Part shown: piece after piece, positions 9,104 through 17,942 of the stretch | How positions within the stretch are numbered: position 1 is the first letter of the stretch | Layout: each line of letters begins with the position of its first letter | NCBI GenBank assembly: GCA_016927315.1 | Contig: JAFGMV010000091.1 | Coordinates: 1-45,988 of the forward strand | Length of the DNA: 45,988 nucleotides | Source of the DNA: Anaerolineales bacterium | Lineage (GTDB): Bacteria > Chloroflexota > Anaerolineae > Anaerolineales > Villigracilaceae | Direction of reading: 5' to 3' | The notes under the pieces: model-generated | Seen by the model: the letters and a program-made list of their open reading frames with translations, nothing else | Databases searched by the model: none | What the model was told of the DNA's origin: nothing | Made by a program: the position numbers and the translations under genes

Positions 9104-10176
9104 TTGACACCTCGCTTTGCATAATTCTCGTTAATCCAATCGTCTAACCCGCCCCGCTCCATCACGGCAACCACCCAATCCAGATTATCCAGGTACCAAT
9201 CCACGGTCTTACGGATCCCAGCGCTGAGGTCATACCTGGGCGCCCAACCCAACTCCGTATTAATCTTGGAAATATCCATCGCGTACCGGCGATCATGCCC
9301 GGGGCGGTCAGGAACGTGGGTGATCAAGGAAGAATAAGAATCGGATGCAGGTCGAATTTCATCCAGATAATCACAGATCTCCTGAACAAGGTCAATATTG
9401 AAGGGCTGGTTCTCACCACCGATATTATAGGTTTCGCCCAGTCGACCATTCTGAAGGACCCGATAGATCCCTTCACAGTGATCAATTACATACAACCAAT
9501 CCCGGATCTGTTTTCCATCACCATAAATGGGCAAAGGCTTGCTGTTGAGTGCGTTCAGGATCATTAATGGAATGAGTTTCTCCGGAAACTGGTAAGGTCC
9601 ATAATTATTGGAACAGTTTGTGAGCGTTACCGGCAACCCATAAGTATGGTAATAAGCACGCACAAAATGGTCCGAAGCCGCTTTGGAAGCCGAATACGGC
9701 GAGCGTGGATCGTAAGGAGTCGTTTCAGAGAAATCATCATCATCAGGCGATAGAGAACCATATACCTCATCTGTGGACACATGATGGAAATGCACCCGCT
9801 GTCCTGAAAACGCATCCATCTCCAACCAAAACTGGCGGGCAACGTCCAACAAAGTAAAGGTACCCATGACGTTGGTTTGAACAAAAACATCGGGGCCAAG
9901 GATAGACCGGTCTACGTGTGTTTCGGCTGCAAAATGGACGATGGTATCCACCTGATATTTTTCCAGCAATTCAGATACCAGTTCCCGGTTACAAATGTTC
10001 CCCTGAACAAAGGTATGGCGTCCATCACCGGGCAGATCACCCAGGTTTTCCATACTGCCGGCATAGGTCAGGGCATCCAGATTAACAATGGATACATCGG
10101 GATCTTGATTTAGCAAGTACCGAATGAAATTCGAGCCAATGAACCCGGCGCCACCTGTTACCAGAACATTTTGCAT
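9100..10176 (-). CDS. rmlB: dTDP-glucose 4,6-dehydratase
   Basis: RmlB (RfbB) converts dTDP-glucose to dTDP-4-keto-6-deoxyglucose using bound NAD. The 358 residues match the family. Visible are the Rossmann motif GGAGFIGSNF near residues 8-17, the catalytic STDEVYG near 138, and the YSASKAASDH segment holding the Tyr-Lys pair near 163. The gene shares one base with the stop of wecE at 10176 and overlaps rmlA by four bases. Product of this step is the branch point for amino-deoxysugars, and the next enzyme in the same operon is an aminotransferase. Confidence 0.96.
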   Translation of the reverse strand: MQNVLVTGGAGFIGSNFIRYLLNQDPDVSIVNLDALTYAGSMENLGDLPGDGRHTFVQGNICNRELVSELLEKYQVDTIVHFAAETHVDRSILGPDVFVQTNVMGTFTLLDVARQFWLEMDAFSGQRVHFHHVSTDEVYGSLSPDDDDFSETTPYDPRSPYSASKAASDHFVRAYYHTYGLPVTLTNCSNNYGPYQFPEKLIPLMILNALNSKPLPIYGDGKQIRDWLYVIDHCEGIYRVLQNGRLGETYNIGGENQPFNIDLVQEICDYLDEIRPASDSYSSLITHVPDRPGHDRRYAMDISKINTELGWAPRYDLSAGIRKTVDWYLDNLDWVVAVMERGGLDDWINENYAKRGVK

Positions 10177-11318
10177 CAGAACCTGTACTCCAGGATTGAG
10201 TCCAGCACGCGCTCCAACTCTTCACTGCTCATGGCATTGTAGTATGGCAACCGGATCAACTGGTCGCTGACACGTTCAGTTACCGGACAATCACCAGGTT
10301 TGCCCCCAAACCGGGTTCCCATGTCTGATAGATGCAGAGGCAGGTAATGAAAAACACCCTTGATCCCCGACTGGGCCAGATGATCGATTAAACCCTGGCG
10401 AAGCTCGAGTGTAGGCAGCAGCAGGTAAAACATATGATAGGCTTGCTGGCAATGGTCAGGGACAAACGGCATTCGAACCCCATGCTTCTCAGCCCAATCG
10501 CGCAATTGATCGTGATAAAAGCGCCAAACGCTTTCGCGGTGCTCCTGGATTTTCTTGTAGTTCTCCAGTTGGGCAAACAAGAATGCCGCCAGAATATCAG
10601 AAGGCAGAAAACTGGAGCCAATATCCACCCAGGTGTATTTGTCGACCTGGCCGCGGTAGAAGCGGGAACGGTTGGTACCTTTTTCGCGGATGATCTCAGC
10701 CCTCTCAACATACTGCTGGTCATTGATCAGCAGGGCGCCGCCTTCCCCACAGGTGAAGTTCTTGGTCTCGTGAAATGATTGGGAGGCCATGACGCCAAAA
10801 GTCCCCAGCCATTTATCCCGGTATTTGCCGAAAAGACCGTGTGCATTATCTTCCAACACCGGGATGCCATGCCGGTTGGCAACTTCCATGATGGCATCCA
10901 TTTCACATCCGACACCGGCGTAATGCACCGGAACAATAGCCCTGGTCCTGTTTGTGATCAGAGATTCCAGCCGGGTTTCATCAAGATTGAGCGTGTCTGG
11001 GCGGATATCAATAAAGACCGGCTTTGCGCCCCTGAGAACAAAGGCATTGATTGTCGAGACAAAGGTGAAATCCGGGATAATGACTTCGTCTCCGGGCTGG
11101 ATATCGAGCAACAAGGCCATCATTTCGAGGGCATGTGTACAGGCGGTGGTCAGTAAGGCCTTGGACAGGCCGAACTTCTGCTCCAGAAAGTGCTGACATT
11201 CTTTGGTGTAATAGCCATCGCCAGAAATATGTCCGTTGGCAATCGCCTGAGCCATATACTCCAACTCATTGCCAAGAGCCACCGGCCGGTTAAATGGAAT
11301 GTTGTTTTTATCAATCAT
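10176..11318 (-). CDS. wecE: dTDP-4-amino-4,6-dideoxygalactose transaminase (DegT/DnrJ/EryC1 family)
   Basis: The protein is 380 residues from the ATG at 11318, whose ATGA overlaps the upstream stop; an in-frame ATG 18 bases earlier is possible. It strongly resembles E. coli WecE/RffA over its length: IPFNRPVALGNELEYM at the start, LLDIQPGDEVIIPDFTFVST, VPVHYAGVGCEMD, and REKGTNRSRFYRGQVDKYTW. The PLP-binding lysine is in SFHETKN at about residue 186. WecE transfers an amino group from glutamate to dTDP-4-keto-6-deoxyglucose. With rmlA, rmlB and the following wecD-like gene it forms a complete pathway to an N-acetylated 4-amino-4,6-dideoxyhexose. Confidence 0.93.
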   Translation of the reverse strand: MIDKNNIPFNRPVALGNELEYMAQAIANGHISGDGYYTKECQHFLEQKFGLSKALLTTACTHALEMMALLLDIQPGDEVIIPDFTFVSTINAFVLRGAKPVFIDIRPDTLNLDETRLESLITNRTRAIVPVHYAGVGCEMDAIMEVANRHGIPVLEDNAHGLFGKYRDKWLGTFGVMASQSFHETKNFTCGEGGALLINDQQYVERAEIIREKGTNRSRFYRGQVDKYTWVDIGSSFLPSDILAAFLFAQLENYKKIQEHRESVWRFYHDQLRDWAEKHGVRMPFVPDHCQQAYHMFYLLLPTLELRQGLIDHLAQSGIKGVFHYLPLHLSDMGTRFGGKPGDCPVTERVSDQLIRLPYYNAMSSEELERVLDSILEYRF

Positions 11319-12322
11319 TGAGCAGAATCCAGCCATTTATGAAACGAATGGCGTGCTTCCATGATGCGCCACCCGACCTTCGATAAACCCATCTGAACAC
11401 CATAATTATTGATATGGGTTGGGCAAATGATGACATCCGACACACCTTGTGAGCGTTTCATCCCTTCATAAGCCAGGGCAGTGAAAATTCCCCGCCCAGA
11501 ATAATCCGGGTGAACTGCAACCAGTCTTGAATGCCCGACCCGTACATCAAGGGTCTTTTCCATTTCCGTCGGACTACTCCAGGTAGAATACCCGATAATG
11601 TGTGCATTCATTTCAGCCACGCAGATCCAATCCGAAAAGCCATTGACTGCTGAACGTATCCACTCCACGTAAACGTTGGTGCCAATTGTGCTACCAAATC
11701 GCCTGTCAACATGGAAACGGCCAAAGTGATTTCGAAAGGCCGTTTTGGTCACATCCACTAACGCTTCCATATCCGCCCCGGTCGCCAGGCGTATCCGGAC
11801 ACCGGCAGGCGGAACAGGTTCAGGTACCTCTTGAAAAGAACACCTTCTGAAATCAAAGATATTGTCCACAAGGGTATCCATCAAATGAAAACCCAGCGTC
11901 TCCAGGGCATGGATACCTATTATATCGTCCGTATTAACTTTACTAAAAAGGTATTGGTGCTCCCTGCCAAAGGCTTCCTTGAGACCCGCTTCCACCAATT
12001 GCAGTGCAATTTCCATACTACCAGGGTGCAGTTGATCCACAACAAAGGTATCGAACATTCCAGCCTTGATTTCCAGGACCTGTGTCTCCCACGGGTTATC
12101 TGCCAGAGTCAATGCACCAACCAATTTACCTCCATCAAGGGCAACAAATAAAATCGCCTGTCCCTTTTCCAACTGGTCAGCTACTGCCTTAAGCCAGAAA
12201 CCGGCCAATTCAGCCTTTAGTTTCTGCCCCAGTAAGCGATAGCGTTGGTACCGGCTTTCCAACAACAGCGGCCTGAGATCAGCAATCTGTTCCAGTGGGA
12301 GTCTACGGATTTGAAAATTCAT
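11315..12322 (-). CDS. wecD: WecD-like dTDP-aminodeoxyhexose N-acetyltransferase (GNAT)
   Basis: The C-terminal half of this 335-residue protein (from about 190) is a GNAT domain with the acetyl-CoA loop HPDYSGRGIFTAL near 283-295. The middle resembles E. coli WecD: a stretch ending in LETLGFHLMDTLVDNIF, and AFRNHFGRFHVD followed by YVEWIRSAVNG, match the order of conserved segments in that enzyme as I remember it. WecD acetylates dTDP-4-amino-4,6-dideoxygalactose, exactly the product of the next gene. It is longer than E. coli WecD because of an extra N-terminal GNAT-like region. No clear ribosome site precedes the ATG, though a TATAAT lies about 27 bases upstream. Confidence 0.75.
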   Translation of the reverse strand: MNFQIRRLPLEQIADLRPLLLESRYQRYRLLGQKLKAELAGFWLKAVADQLEKGQAILFVALDGGKLVGALTLADNPWETQVLEIKAGMFDTFVVDQLHPGSMEIALQLVEAGLKEAFGREHQYLFSKVNTDDIIGIHALETLGFHLMDTLVDNIFDFRRCSFQEVPEPVPPAGVRIRLATGADMEALVDVTKTAFRNHFGRFHVDRRFGSTIGTNVYVEWIRSAVNGFSDWICVAEMNAHIIGYSTWSSPTEMEKTLDVRVGHSRLVAVHPDYSGRGIFTALAYEGMKRSQGVSDVIICPTHINNYGVQMGLSKVGWRIMEARHSFHKWLDSAQ

Positions 12323-12348
12323 TTACTATACTGGAGATGGGAGCAAAT

Positions 12349-12378
12349 ATTATACGAGATGACAACCGGTTATGTCGC
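12349..12378 (-). promoter_or_regulatory. candidate promoter for the wecD-wecE-rmlBA operon
   Basis: On the minus strand GCGACA and a perfect TATAAT are separated by 18 bases, with the TATAAT ending 26 bases before the wecD-like start codon. It overlaps the 3' end of the upstream glycosyltransferase gene. The -35 half is weak. Predicted from sequence only. Confidence 0.4.
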
Positions 12379-13317
12379 ATTACTATTCAATTCGGTTTTG
12401 TGTTCCAGTACAGTCTGTACGACATAAGCGGGTTTTTCCATTGAGCGCTCATAGATACGCGCCAGATACTCACCCATAATGCCCAAAGCAAACAATGTCG
12501 CGCCTGCAAAGATCGAAATAACTGAAGCCAGAAATGGAAAGCCCGGCACACTGTATCCTAACAGTAAGTAACGACCAACAACGTAGATTAATATCCCCAC
12601 ACCAAATAGTGTAAAGAAAAAGCCTACCCCACTGGCCAATCGCAAAGGCAACGTGCTGAAACCGGTCATCATGTCCAGGGCATGCCGGACCAGTTTCCTG
12701 AAAGTGTAAGTTGAGGCGCCCGAATGGCGGGGATTGTGATGGACGGTAACATCGGCATAACGATTCGCACCCCAGGTCAGCAAGACATCAATGGAAACAG
12801 ATGGGCTGGCGTAATTCGCAAAGGCATCACGTATGGAAGTGCGAAAGGCACGGTAAGGGCTGACCACTTGAGCGATACGATTCCCCATCACGCTGCGCAA
12901 TGCCAGGCGGGTAATCTGTGAGCCCAACCTGCGCCACAGACTCTGGCTGGCTTTTTTGGGCGTGCCATAAACAACATCATAGCCTTCTGAGAGTTTGGCG
13001 ACCAGTAATGGGATCTCTTCCGGTGTCTGCTGGAGATCGTCGTCCATGGTGATGGTCAGGTCATATTTTGCAGCCCGAATACCACACAGGGTGGCATTGT
13101 GCTGTCCATAATTCCGTATCAGATTGATCCCCACAATGAAAGGAAATCGCTGCTTCAGCGTCTCAATTTTCTCCCAGCTCTGATCAGGGCTGCCATCATT
13201 CACCAGGATAACTTCATATTCTTTAAACTGTTCTGACAGAACCTTCCCCAAACGCTCAACCAGCGGTTCCAGGGTCGCTTCGCCATAGTATACCGGGATA
13301 ACCACAGAGCAATTCAT
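12370..13317 (-). CDS. GT2 glycosyltransferase, GtrB/ArnC-like, with two membrane segments
   Basis: A 315-residue family 2 glycosyltransferase. CSVVIPVYYGEA opens the protein, VNDGSPDQSW is at about residues 39-48, and the metal-binding MDDDLQQTPEEIP is at about 91-103; this DDDLQQ form is that of ArnC and related undecaprenyl-phosphate 4-amino-4-deoxyarabinose transferases. Two C-terminal membrane segments lie at about 230-255 and 268-290. It probably loads a sugar, plausibly the amino-deoxyhexose made by the downstream genes, onto undecaprenyl phosphate; the donor is inference. It is first in the minus-strand locus, 47 bases upstream of the wecD-like gene, and no strong ribosome site precedes its ATG. 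Confidence 0.9.
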   Translation of the reverse strand: MNCSVVIPVYYGEATLEPLVERLGKVLSEQFKEYEVILVNDGSPDQSWEKIETLKQRFPFIVGINLIRNYGQHNATLCGIRAAKYDLTITMDDDLQQTPEEIPLLVAKLSEGYDVVYGTPKKASQSLWRRLGSQITRLALRSVMGNRIAQVVSPYRAFRTSIRDAFANYASPSVSIDVLLTWGANRYADVTVHHNPRHSGASTYTFRKLVRHALDMMTGFSTLPLRLASGVGFFFTLFGVGILIYVVGRYLLLGYSVPGFPFLASVISIFAGATLFALGIMGEYLARIYERSMEKPAYVVQTVLEHKTELNSNAT

Positions 13318-13382
13318 CTTTATCGTAAATAACCACTCTCTCTCAGAGGATTGTTAGAAGCTTACTGCTGATTTTACCATCT

Positions 13383-13413
13383 ATTATATTGGCTCCCATC
13401 AACAGAGCATCAA
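13383..13413 (-). promoter_or_regulatory. candidate promoter for the first glycosyltransferase gene
   Basis: The minus strand shows a perfect TATAAT (13383-13388) with TTGATG 19 bases upstream, a longer spacing than ideal. A transcript would have a leader of about 58 bases before the ATG at 13317. Weak support. Confidence 0.35.
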
Positions 13414-13440
13414 AAGAAGGATTCACCAGGTTTACGAATA

Positions 13441-13498
13441 AAGCAGCCAGGTTCCGGGATAGTGACAGGTAAGTTCAGTACAGGATTAGTACAGGATC
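13441..13498 (+). repeat. intergenic repeat, copy A, with tandem 11-bp unit
   Basis: Two adjacent 11-base units, AGTACAGGATT and AGTACAGGATC, occupy 13477-13498. Just before them are AAGCAGCCAGGTT (13441-13453) and TGACAGGTA (13463-13471). Similar elements in the same order recur in two other intergenic stretches, at 30737-30763 and, inverted, at 33972-34024. It lies between two divergently transcribed operons, so it may be an operator region or a small dispersed repeat. Confidence 0.45.
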
Positions 13499-13697
13499 CA
13501 AGAAGAATTCGGAAAAGAGCATGGCGAGATTTCTCGTCCGGTCAGACGCACTTGTGGATGGAAACCGGTTGATCCTTCCTGAGACCATCAAATTTCCACT
13601 GTTTTCCATTTTACGAACACCCTTTTCACCTTCCCAAAGGCAGCAAGTCTTACTACGGTACTGTTATATTCGTGATAAATCTGAGACTCATAAAATA

Positions 13698-13706
13698 TGC
13701 TATACT
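13698..13706 (+). promoter_or_regulatory. extended -10 promoter for the 13713-21998 cluster
   Basis: TGCTATACT is an extended -10 element; no good -35 is seen. The expected transcription start, about seven bases on, falls on or next to the A of the ATG at 13713, so the message may be leaderless. No Shine-Dalgarno sequence precedes that ATG, which agrees with this reading. Confidence 0.5.
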
Positions 13707-13712
13707 CTTACT

Positions 13713-13955
13713 ATGCAAGCGCCGAGAGCGTACTGGTCTCATTGGGCCAAGCTTCTGCATGCATGGAAGCTGGATTACTTCACCGCCTGGTTTCTCGAAG
13801 CAGGAGGGCCATTCATCCTGCTGGGAGCACAGGCGATTTATTTGAGTGAGCCTTTTTGGGGCAATCGCCAGACCAGAGCACTGGCGCACATGCTGGAAAA
13901 TGGCGCTGAAATACAGGCCTTTTCTGACTTTTTACGGGAGGAATACGACTCTTGA
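13713..13955 (+). CDS. small uncharacterised protein, first gene of the nine-gene cluster
   Basis: An 80-residue protein that I do not recognise. The start is placed at 13713 because it lies right behind an extended -10 element; a frame open further upstream has no translation signal. The sequence is rich in Trp and other aromatics at the start (AYWSHWAKLLHAWKLDYF) and has one moderately hydrophobic stretch (GGPFILLGAQAIYL at about 31-44), then a charged C-terminus. It could be a small membrane-associated subunit. Its stop codon overlaps the TTG start of the next gene, which supports it being real and co-translated. Confidence 0.6.
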   Translation: MQAPRAYWSHWAKLLHAWKLDYFTAWFLEAGGPFILLGAQAIYLSEPFWGNRQTRALAHMLENGAEIQAFSDFLREEYDS

Positions 13956-14698
13956 GCGTCATTGAAGTTGCGAGTCTGGTACTTGCGTTGATTTCCGCGG
14001 GAGCACTGGCCAGTCTGGCCATTCTAAGGCGCAAAACCAATGCCTCCTTTCGTGAAATCCCTGCATACAGCCAGTTAAATCATTCCATCGGTCTGGCAGT
14101 AGAAGATGGTACCCGTATCCACATTTCCCTTGGCAGCAGTAACATGATCAGCGAAAGGAGCGCCACGGCTTTTGCGGGGCTCGGAATGGTATACCGGTTG
14201 GCTGAACACACTTCAGCCAGCGACCAACCACCAATCGCATCTTCAGGGGATGGTATGATCTCAATCCTATCCCAAGACACACTTAAAAATGCTTATGCAA
14301 ATGCCGGGGCTGATGATCGTTATGACCCCACCACCAGGCGTTTGACTGGTCTGACGCCTTACTCGTATGCAGCCGGGGCCATTCCGATCATGCTGGATGA
14401 GAAAGTATCCACCAATGTGCTGATAGGGAATTTTGGCAACGAGATCGCCCTGTTCACCGACACGGCGGAACGGAAGAACGCCCATTCACTGGCTACCACC
14501 GACAACCTGGTTTCGCAGGCAATCCTGTTCGCCAGCATGGAAAAACCTGTAGTCGGCGAAGAATTATACGCAGCCGGTGCTTATATCAAACCTGATCCGT
14601 CCCACAGCGCCAGCCTGACCATACAGGACGTTTTGAGATGGTTGATCGTTATCAGTCTGCTGGCAGGCGCTGCTTTGAAAGTCATTAACCTCCTGTGA
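13952..14698 (+). CDS. uncharacterised membrane-anchored protein, possibly DUF6754-like
   Basis: The 248-residue protein starts with TTG, preceded by GGGAGGA, and overlaps the preceding stop by four bases. A membrane segment at residues about 5-24 is followed by a soluble domain of about 195 residues and a second membrane segment at about 228-246. The soluble part contains GTRIHISLGSSNM, TPYSYAAGAIPIM, NFGNEIALFTD and a late EELYAAGAYI motif. From memory this pattern resembles the DUF6754 family seen in Chloroflexota and some anaerobes, but I cannot confirm it. Function is unknown. The 3' end overlaps the next gene (GTGA). Confidence 0.7.
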   Translation: MSVIEVASLVLALISAGALASLAILRRKTNASFREIPAYSQLNHSIGLAVEDGTRIHISLGSSNMISERSATAFAGLGMVYRLAEHTSASDQPPIASSGDGMISILSQDTLKNAYANAGADDRYDPTTRRLTGLTPYSYAAGAIPIMLDEKVSTNVLIGNFGNEIALFTDTAERKNAHSLATTDNLVSQAILFASMEKPVVGEELYAAGAYIKPDPSHSASLTIQDVLRWLIVISLLAGAALKVINLL

Positions 14699-15333
14699 AA
14701 CGTTTTTGGCCTGTTATCAATACCTCTATTGCTGCAATCGCCGGCTTTCTGACCCTGTTAGGGTATTTTATTCGCAACCTGAAAGCCCTGAAAGATTTCA
14801 TCGTCCACGGAGCAGTCATCCTGGCGGCATTTGCCATCCTGGTTGGTATCGCGAATCTTTTTATGGTTCACCTGACAAAAATCAGGACCAGGCAAGAAGG
14901 GAATATTTACAGCTTTCTGCTGCTTACGGCAATGATTGTATCCCTCGGCTTTGGACTTGCCTTCAGTATGGATCCATCCGGTTCAAACCCGGATTTCATG
15001 CAAGGCCTCTTCAAATCAGTCATCTTCCCGGTAGAAACCAGCCTGCTGGCGCTACTGGCAGTCACATTATTGTATGCCAGTGTGCGCCTGCTGCGCACCA
15101 GGACTGACTGGATGTCGATTGTCTTTCTTGCCAGCGCAGTGATAGGGCTGTTCACAATGGTACCGCTGCCATTCATCGGGGAAATTCGCATCCTGAATGG
15201 ATTGCGCAGCTTCCTGATGGATTATTTTGTCACTGCCGGAGCGCGCGGTATCCTGATTGGTATATCTCTCGGTGTTCTCACTACCGGTCTGCGGGTGCTC
15301 CTGGGCGCAGACCGGCCTTTTGGTGGTAAATAA
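14695..15333 (+). CDS. uncharacterised five- to six-span membrane protein
   Basis: A 212-residue protein beginning with GTG that overlaps the previous stop by four bases. Hydrophobic spans are visible at about residues 7-26, 37-58, 71-91, 111-130, 140-160 and 180-202. No catalytic or cofactor motif is evident, and I do not recognise a family. It is flanked by other membrane proteins of the cluster with overlapping codons on both sides, so it is probably a structural subunit of the same membrane complex. That role is inference. Confidence 0.75.
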   Translation: MKRFWPVINTSIAAIAGFLTLLGYFIRNLKALKDFIVHGAVILAAFAILVGIANLFMVHLTKIRTRQEGNIYSFLLLTAMIVSLGFGLAFSMDPSGSNPDFMQGLFKSVIFPVETSLLALLAVTLLYASVRLLRTRTDWMSIVFLASAVIGLFTMVPLPFIGEIRILNGLRSFLMDYFVTAGARGILIGISLGVLTTGLRVLLGADRPFGGK

Positions 15334-17942
15334 TGGCAGAGATCCGCTGCCCAATGTGCAGTAAACCAAACCCGGAAGGACAGGATACCTGCCAGTTCTG
15401 CCAGGCACGCCTGACACCATTAGAAAGCTCCTCTCCAGCCGGGTACCAACCGGGAGACGAACCCACCCCAAAAAGCACTTCAGAACTCGAACCCATTCTG
15501 CCCGAGTGGCTGCGACAAGCCAGGCAGGAAGGCAAGGATTCGGCTGAAGAGTTTGAAGAACTGCAAGCCGAGGAAAAGCCCAGCAAACCTAAACAAACCG
15601 ACCGGCTGGCAAGGTTAAAACTCGAGGGAACCAGGAAAGACAACCAGGAAGATATTCCTGACTGGTTGAGTGATCTGCGCCCTGAAATTTCAAGGGATGA
15701 ACAGATTGAAGAAACTTTTGAAGATGCAGCCTCCGCAAATATTTCCGAAGACGAAAGTCAATTCCCCACAGAAACGCCAGTGATCGATGGTAAACTTCCC
15801 GGCTGGCTGTCAAGTCTGGCAGATCAGGGAGAAGAAGACCAGGGAAATACCATCAAAACAGAGGGCTCCCTGGACTGGCTAAACCAGGCAGAAGATACAC
15901 CTCCTCAGGACAGCGACCAGGACTTTCTTTCGGCATATTCAGAAGAGGCTTTTACGGAAGAAACAGACTCGGATGAAATACCTGTGGCAACAGAATTGCC
16001 AGACTGGCTTGGTGGGCAAAAAGAAGAATTGGAACTTGAAGAAACGGGTCCGGAAGGCAGCACTTTTCAATTCACTGAAGACCAACCGGTTGCATCTGAA
16101 GGGGAAAGCAGTGTACCCGATTGGATCCAGGGATCAGGCGAAACACAGGATACCCCTGCGGCGCCATTTTCGACCGGGGCACAAAACCTGGAAGACTTTG
16201 GTTCGATTGATGAACTGCCAGATTGGATATCATCACCTGAAACAAACCTGGAAGGAGAATCGCCCGTCCCTGGGGTTGAGGGCGACTCTCCGGCTGTTTC
16301 AGCAGAGCTGCCTGATTGGCTAGCAGCCATGAAGGAAGAGCCTGCAGGGGAAATGCCTTCAACGAGTGCTGCACCTTTCCAGGAAATGGATACAGACGCG
16401 GCCGGCTCACCCGGGGAAGAACTCCCGGATTGGCTCTCTTTCACTCAGGATGAAAATGAAAACACACCAGCCCCTCCGGCAACAAAAACTCTCCAGGAAA
16501 TGGAACCTCCCCCAGGACCGCCAGGGGAAGAAATACCAGACTGGATGTCGGACCTGCCGGTTGAGCCAGAACCTGAGTCAGGCACAACTCCACTTCCTGG
16601 AAGCGAGCAGTCCGAACCGGTTCCCCCTGCTTTTGCTGAAGCAGAGCCTCCCAGCAGTGAGGGAGGCAGCCTCGACGATATCTTCTCAGTCGACGTCCCG
16701 GACTGGTTGACTGGCATTGATACAGATAAACAGGCCTCCCCGGAAAATAAACAGGAAGCAGGTGGGCAGCCGGCGGCTGAGGACCTCTCCCCGGTCAATC
16801 TACCCAGTTGGGTGCAGGCCATGCGCCCGGTGGAATCTGCCATTCCGGATGCTAAAGCGGAACAGGCAGCCACTGCTGACCAATTCCTGGAAAAGGAAGG
16901 ACCCTTGGCCGGATTGAGCGGCGTCTTGCCAGCTGCCCCAACCGGATTTTCCCCATCCGGTAAACCCAAAGTCCATTCGATAAAAATACAGGCCGATGAA
17001 GGCCAGCGGTCCCATGCGGCGCTGCTGGATAAGATCCTGGAAACAGAAACCAGACCGGAACCGATATCATCTGATTCAATCCGCTATACACAAAGGGTTC
17101 TACGCTGGGTCATTGCCGGGGTGATGATTTTCGTTTTGACAATTGGGTTGTTCTCCAACGGAAAATCCACCCCTCTGCCAGCGATAATTGATCGTTCCAA
17201 AGAAGATACCTTCTTCGAAATAATCGATTCGCTCCCGAATCAAGGTTCGGTATTGTTGGTTACCGACTATGAGGCTGCCTATGCAGGCGAATTAGAAGCG
17301 ATTGCCGAACAGGTGCTGGAAGCGGCTATGTTTCTTAAAAATATCCGGATCACCCTGATATCAACCTACCCCACCGGTCCTGCGTTGGGAGAAAAGTTGA
17401 TTGAAAAAGCCGAAATCATTGATCTTCGTGACGAAACAGTAGACCTGGATTATACAAGCGGCAACCAATATGTAAACCTAGGGTATATCCCCGGTGGATT
17501 ATCCGGTATTCACAGCTTTACCAGTACCACTAATATGACCGAAGCGTTTCCAGTTACATCAGATGGACTGACTGCCAGGGAAACAATTCCATTACAAGCA
17601 GTACATGGTATCTCTGATTTCACCGCGATCATCGTTCTCACAAGCAGTTCAGACAGCGCCCAACTCTGGATCGAGCAAATTACACCAGTGCGTTCTACCA
17701 CCCCCCTGCTGATCATCGGCAGCGCTCAATCTGAACCGGTCCTGCTGCCCTATGTCAACTCGGGGCAGGTCTCAGGCATGATTAACGGATTACAGGGAAG
17801 TTCACAGAGATATCGCTCAAAATTCTGGGATGCCTACTGTTTCGGACTGCTGACAGCCACACTGTTGATTGTGATCGGATCGATATGGAATCTGATCCAA
17901 GCGGTTCAGGATCGTCGTAAATATATTGGGGTTGAGGAATAA
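15333..17942 (+). CDS. zinc-ribbon membrane protein with twelve PDWL-type repeats
   Basis: An 869-residue protein. A zinc ribbon with cysteines at 6, 9, 20 and 23 opens it. Residues about 50-500 are acidic, Pro/Ser/Glu-rich and probably disordered, and contain twelve copies of a five-residue motif near LPDWL, starting at about 56, 108, 155, 179, 222, 261, 295, 326, 364, 401, 455 and 490. Two membrane segments at about 589-606 and 835-853 flank a folded domain of about 220 residues with alternating strand/helix pattern (SVLLVTDYEAAYAGE near 639). The repeats would lie in the cytoplasm if the N-terminus is inside, as a multivalent binding platform. Function unknown. It shares one base with both neighbours (TAATG). 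Confidence 0.85.
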   Translation: MAEIRCPMCSKPNPEGQDTCQFCQARLTPLESSSPAGYQPGDEPTPKSTSELEPILPEWLRQARQEGKDSAEEFEELQAEEKPSKPKQTDRLARLKLEGTRKDNQEDIPDWLSDLRPEISRDEQIEETFEDAASANISEDESQFPTETPVIDGKLPGWLSSLADQGEEDQGNTIKTEGSLDWLNQAEDTPPQDSDQDFLSAYSEEAFTEETDSDEIPVATELPDWLGGQKEELELEETGPEGSTFQFTEDQPVASEGESSVPDWIQGSGETQDTPAAPFSTGAQNLEDFGSIDELPDWISSPETNLEGESPVPGVEGDSPAVSAELPDWLAAMKEEPAGEMPSTSAAPFQEMDTDAAGSPGEELPDWLSFTQDENENTPAPPATKTLQEMEPPPGPPGEEIPDWMSDLPVEPEPESGTTPLPGSEQSEPVPPAFAEAEPPSSEGGSLDDIFSVDVPDWLTGIDTDKQASPENKQEAGGQPAAEDLSPVNLPSWVQAMRPVESAIPDAKAEQAATADQFLEKEGPLAGLSGVLPAAPTGFSPSGKPKVHSIKIQADEGQRSHAALLDKILETETRPEPISSDSIRYTQRVLRWVIAGVMIFVLTIGLFSNGKSTPLPAIIDRSKEDTFFEIIDSLPNQGSVLLVTDYEAAYAGELEAIAEQVLEAAMFLKNIRITLISTYPTGPALGEKLIEKAEIIDLRDETVDLDYTSGNQYVNLGYIPGGLSGIHSFTSTTNMTEAFPVTSDGLTARETIPLQAVHGISDFTAIIVLTSSSDSAQLWIEQITPVRSTTPLLIIGSAQSEPVLLPYVNSGQVSGMINGLQGSSQRYRSKFWDAYCFGLLTATLLIVIGSIWNLIQAVQDRRKYIGVEE

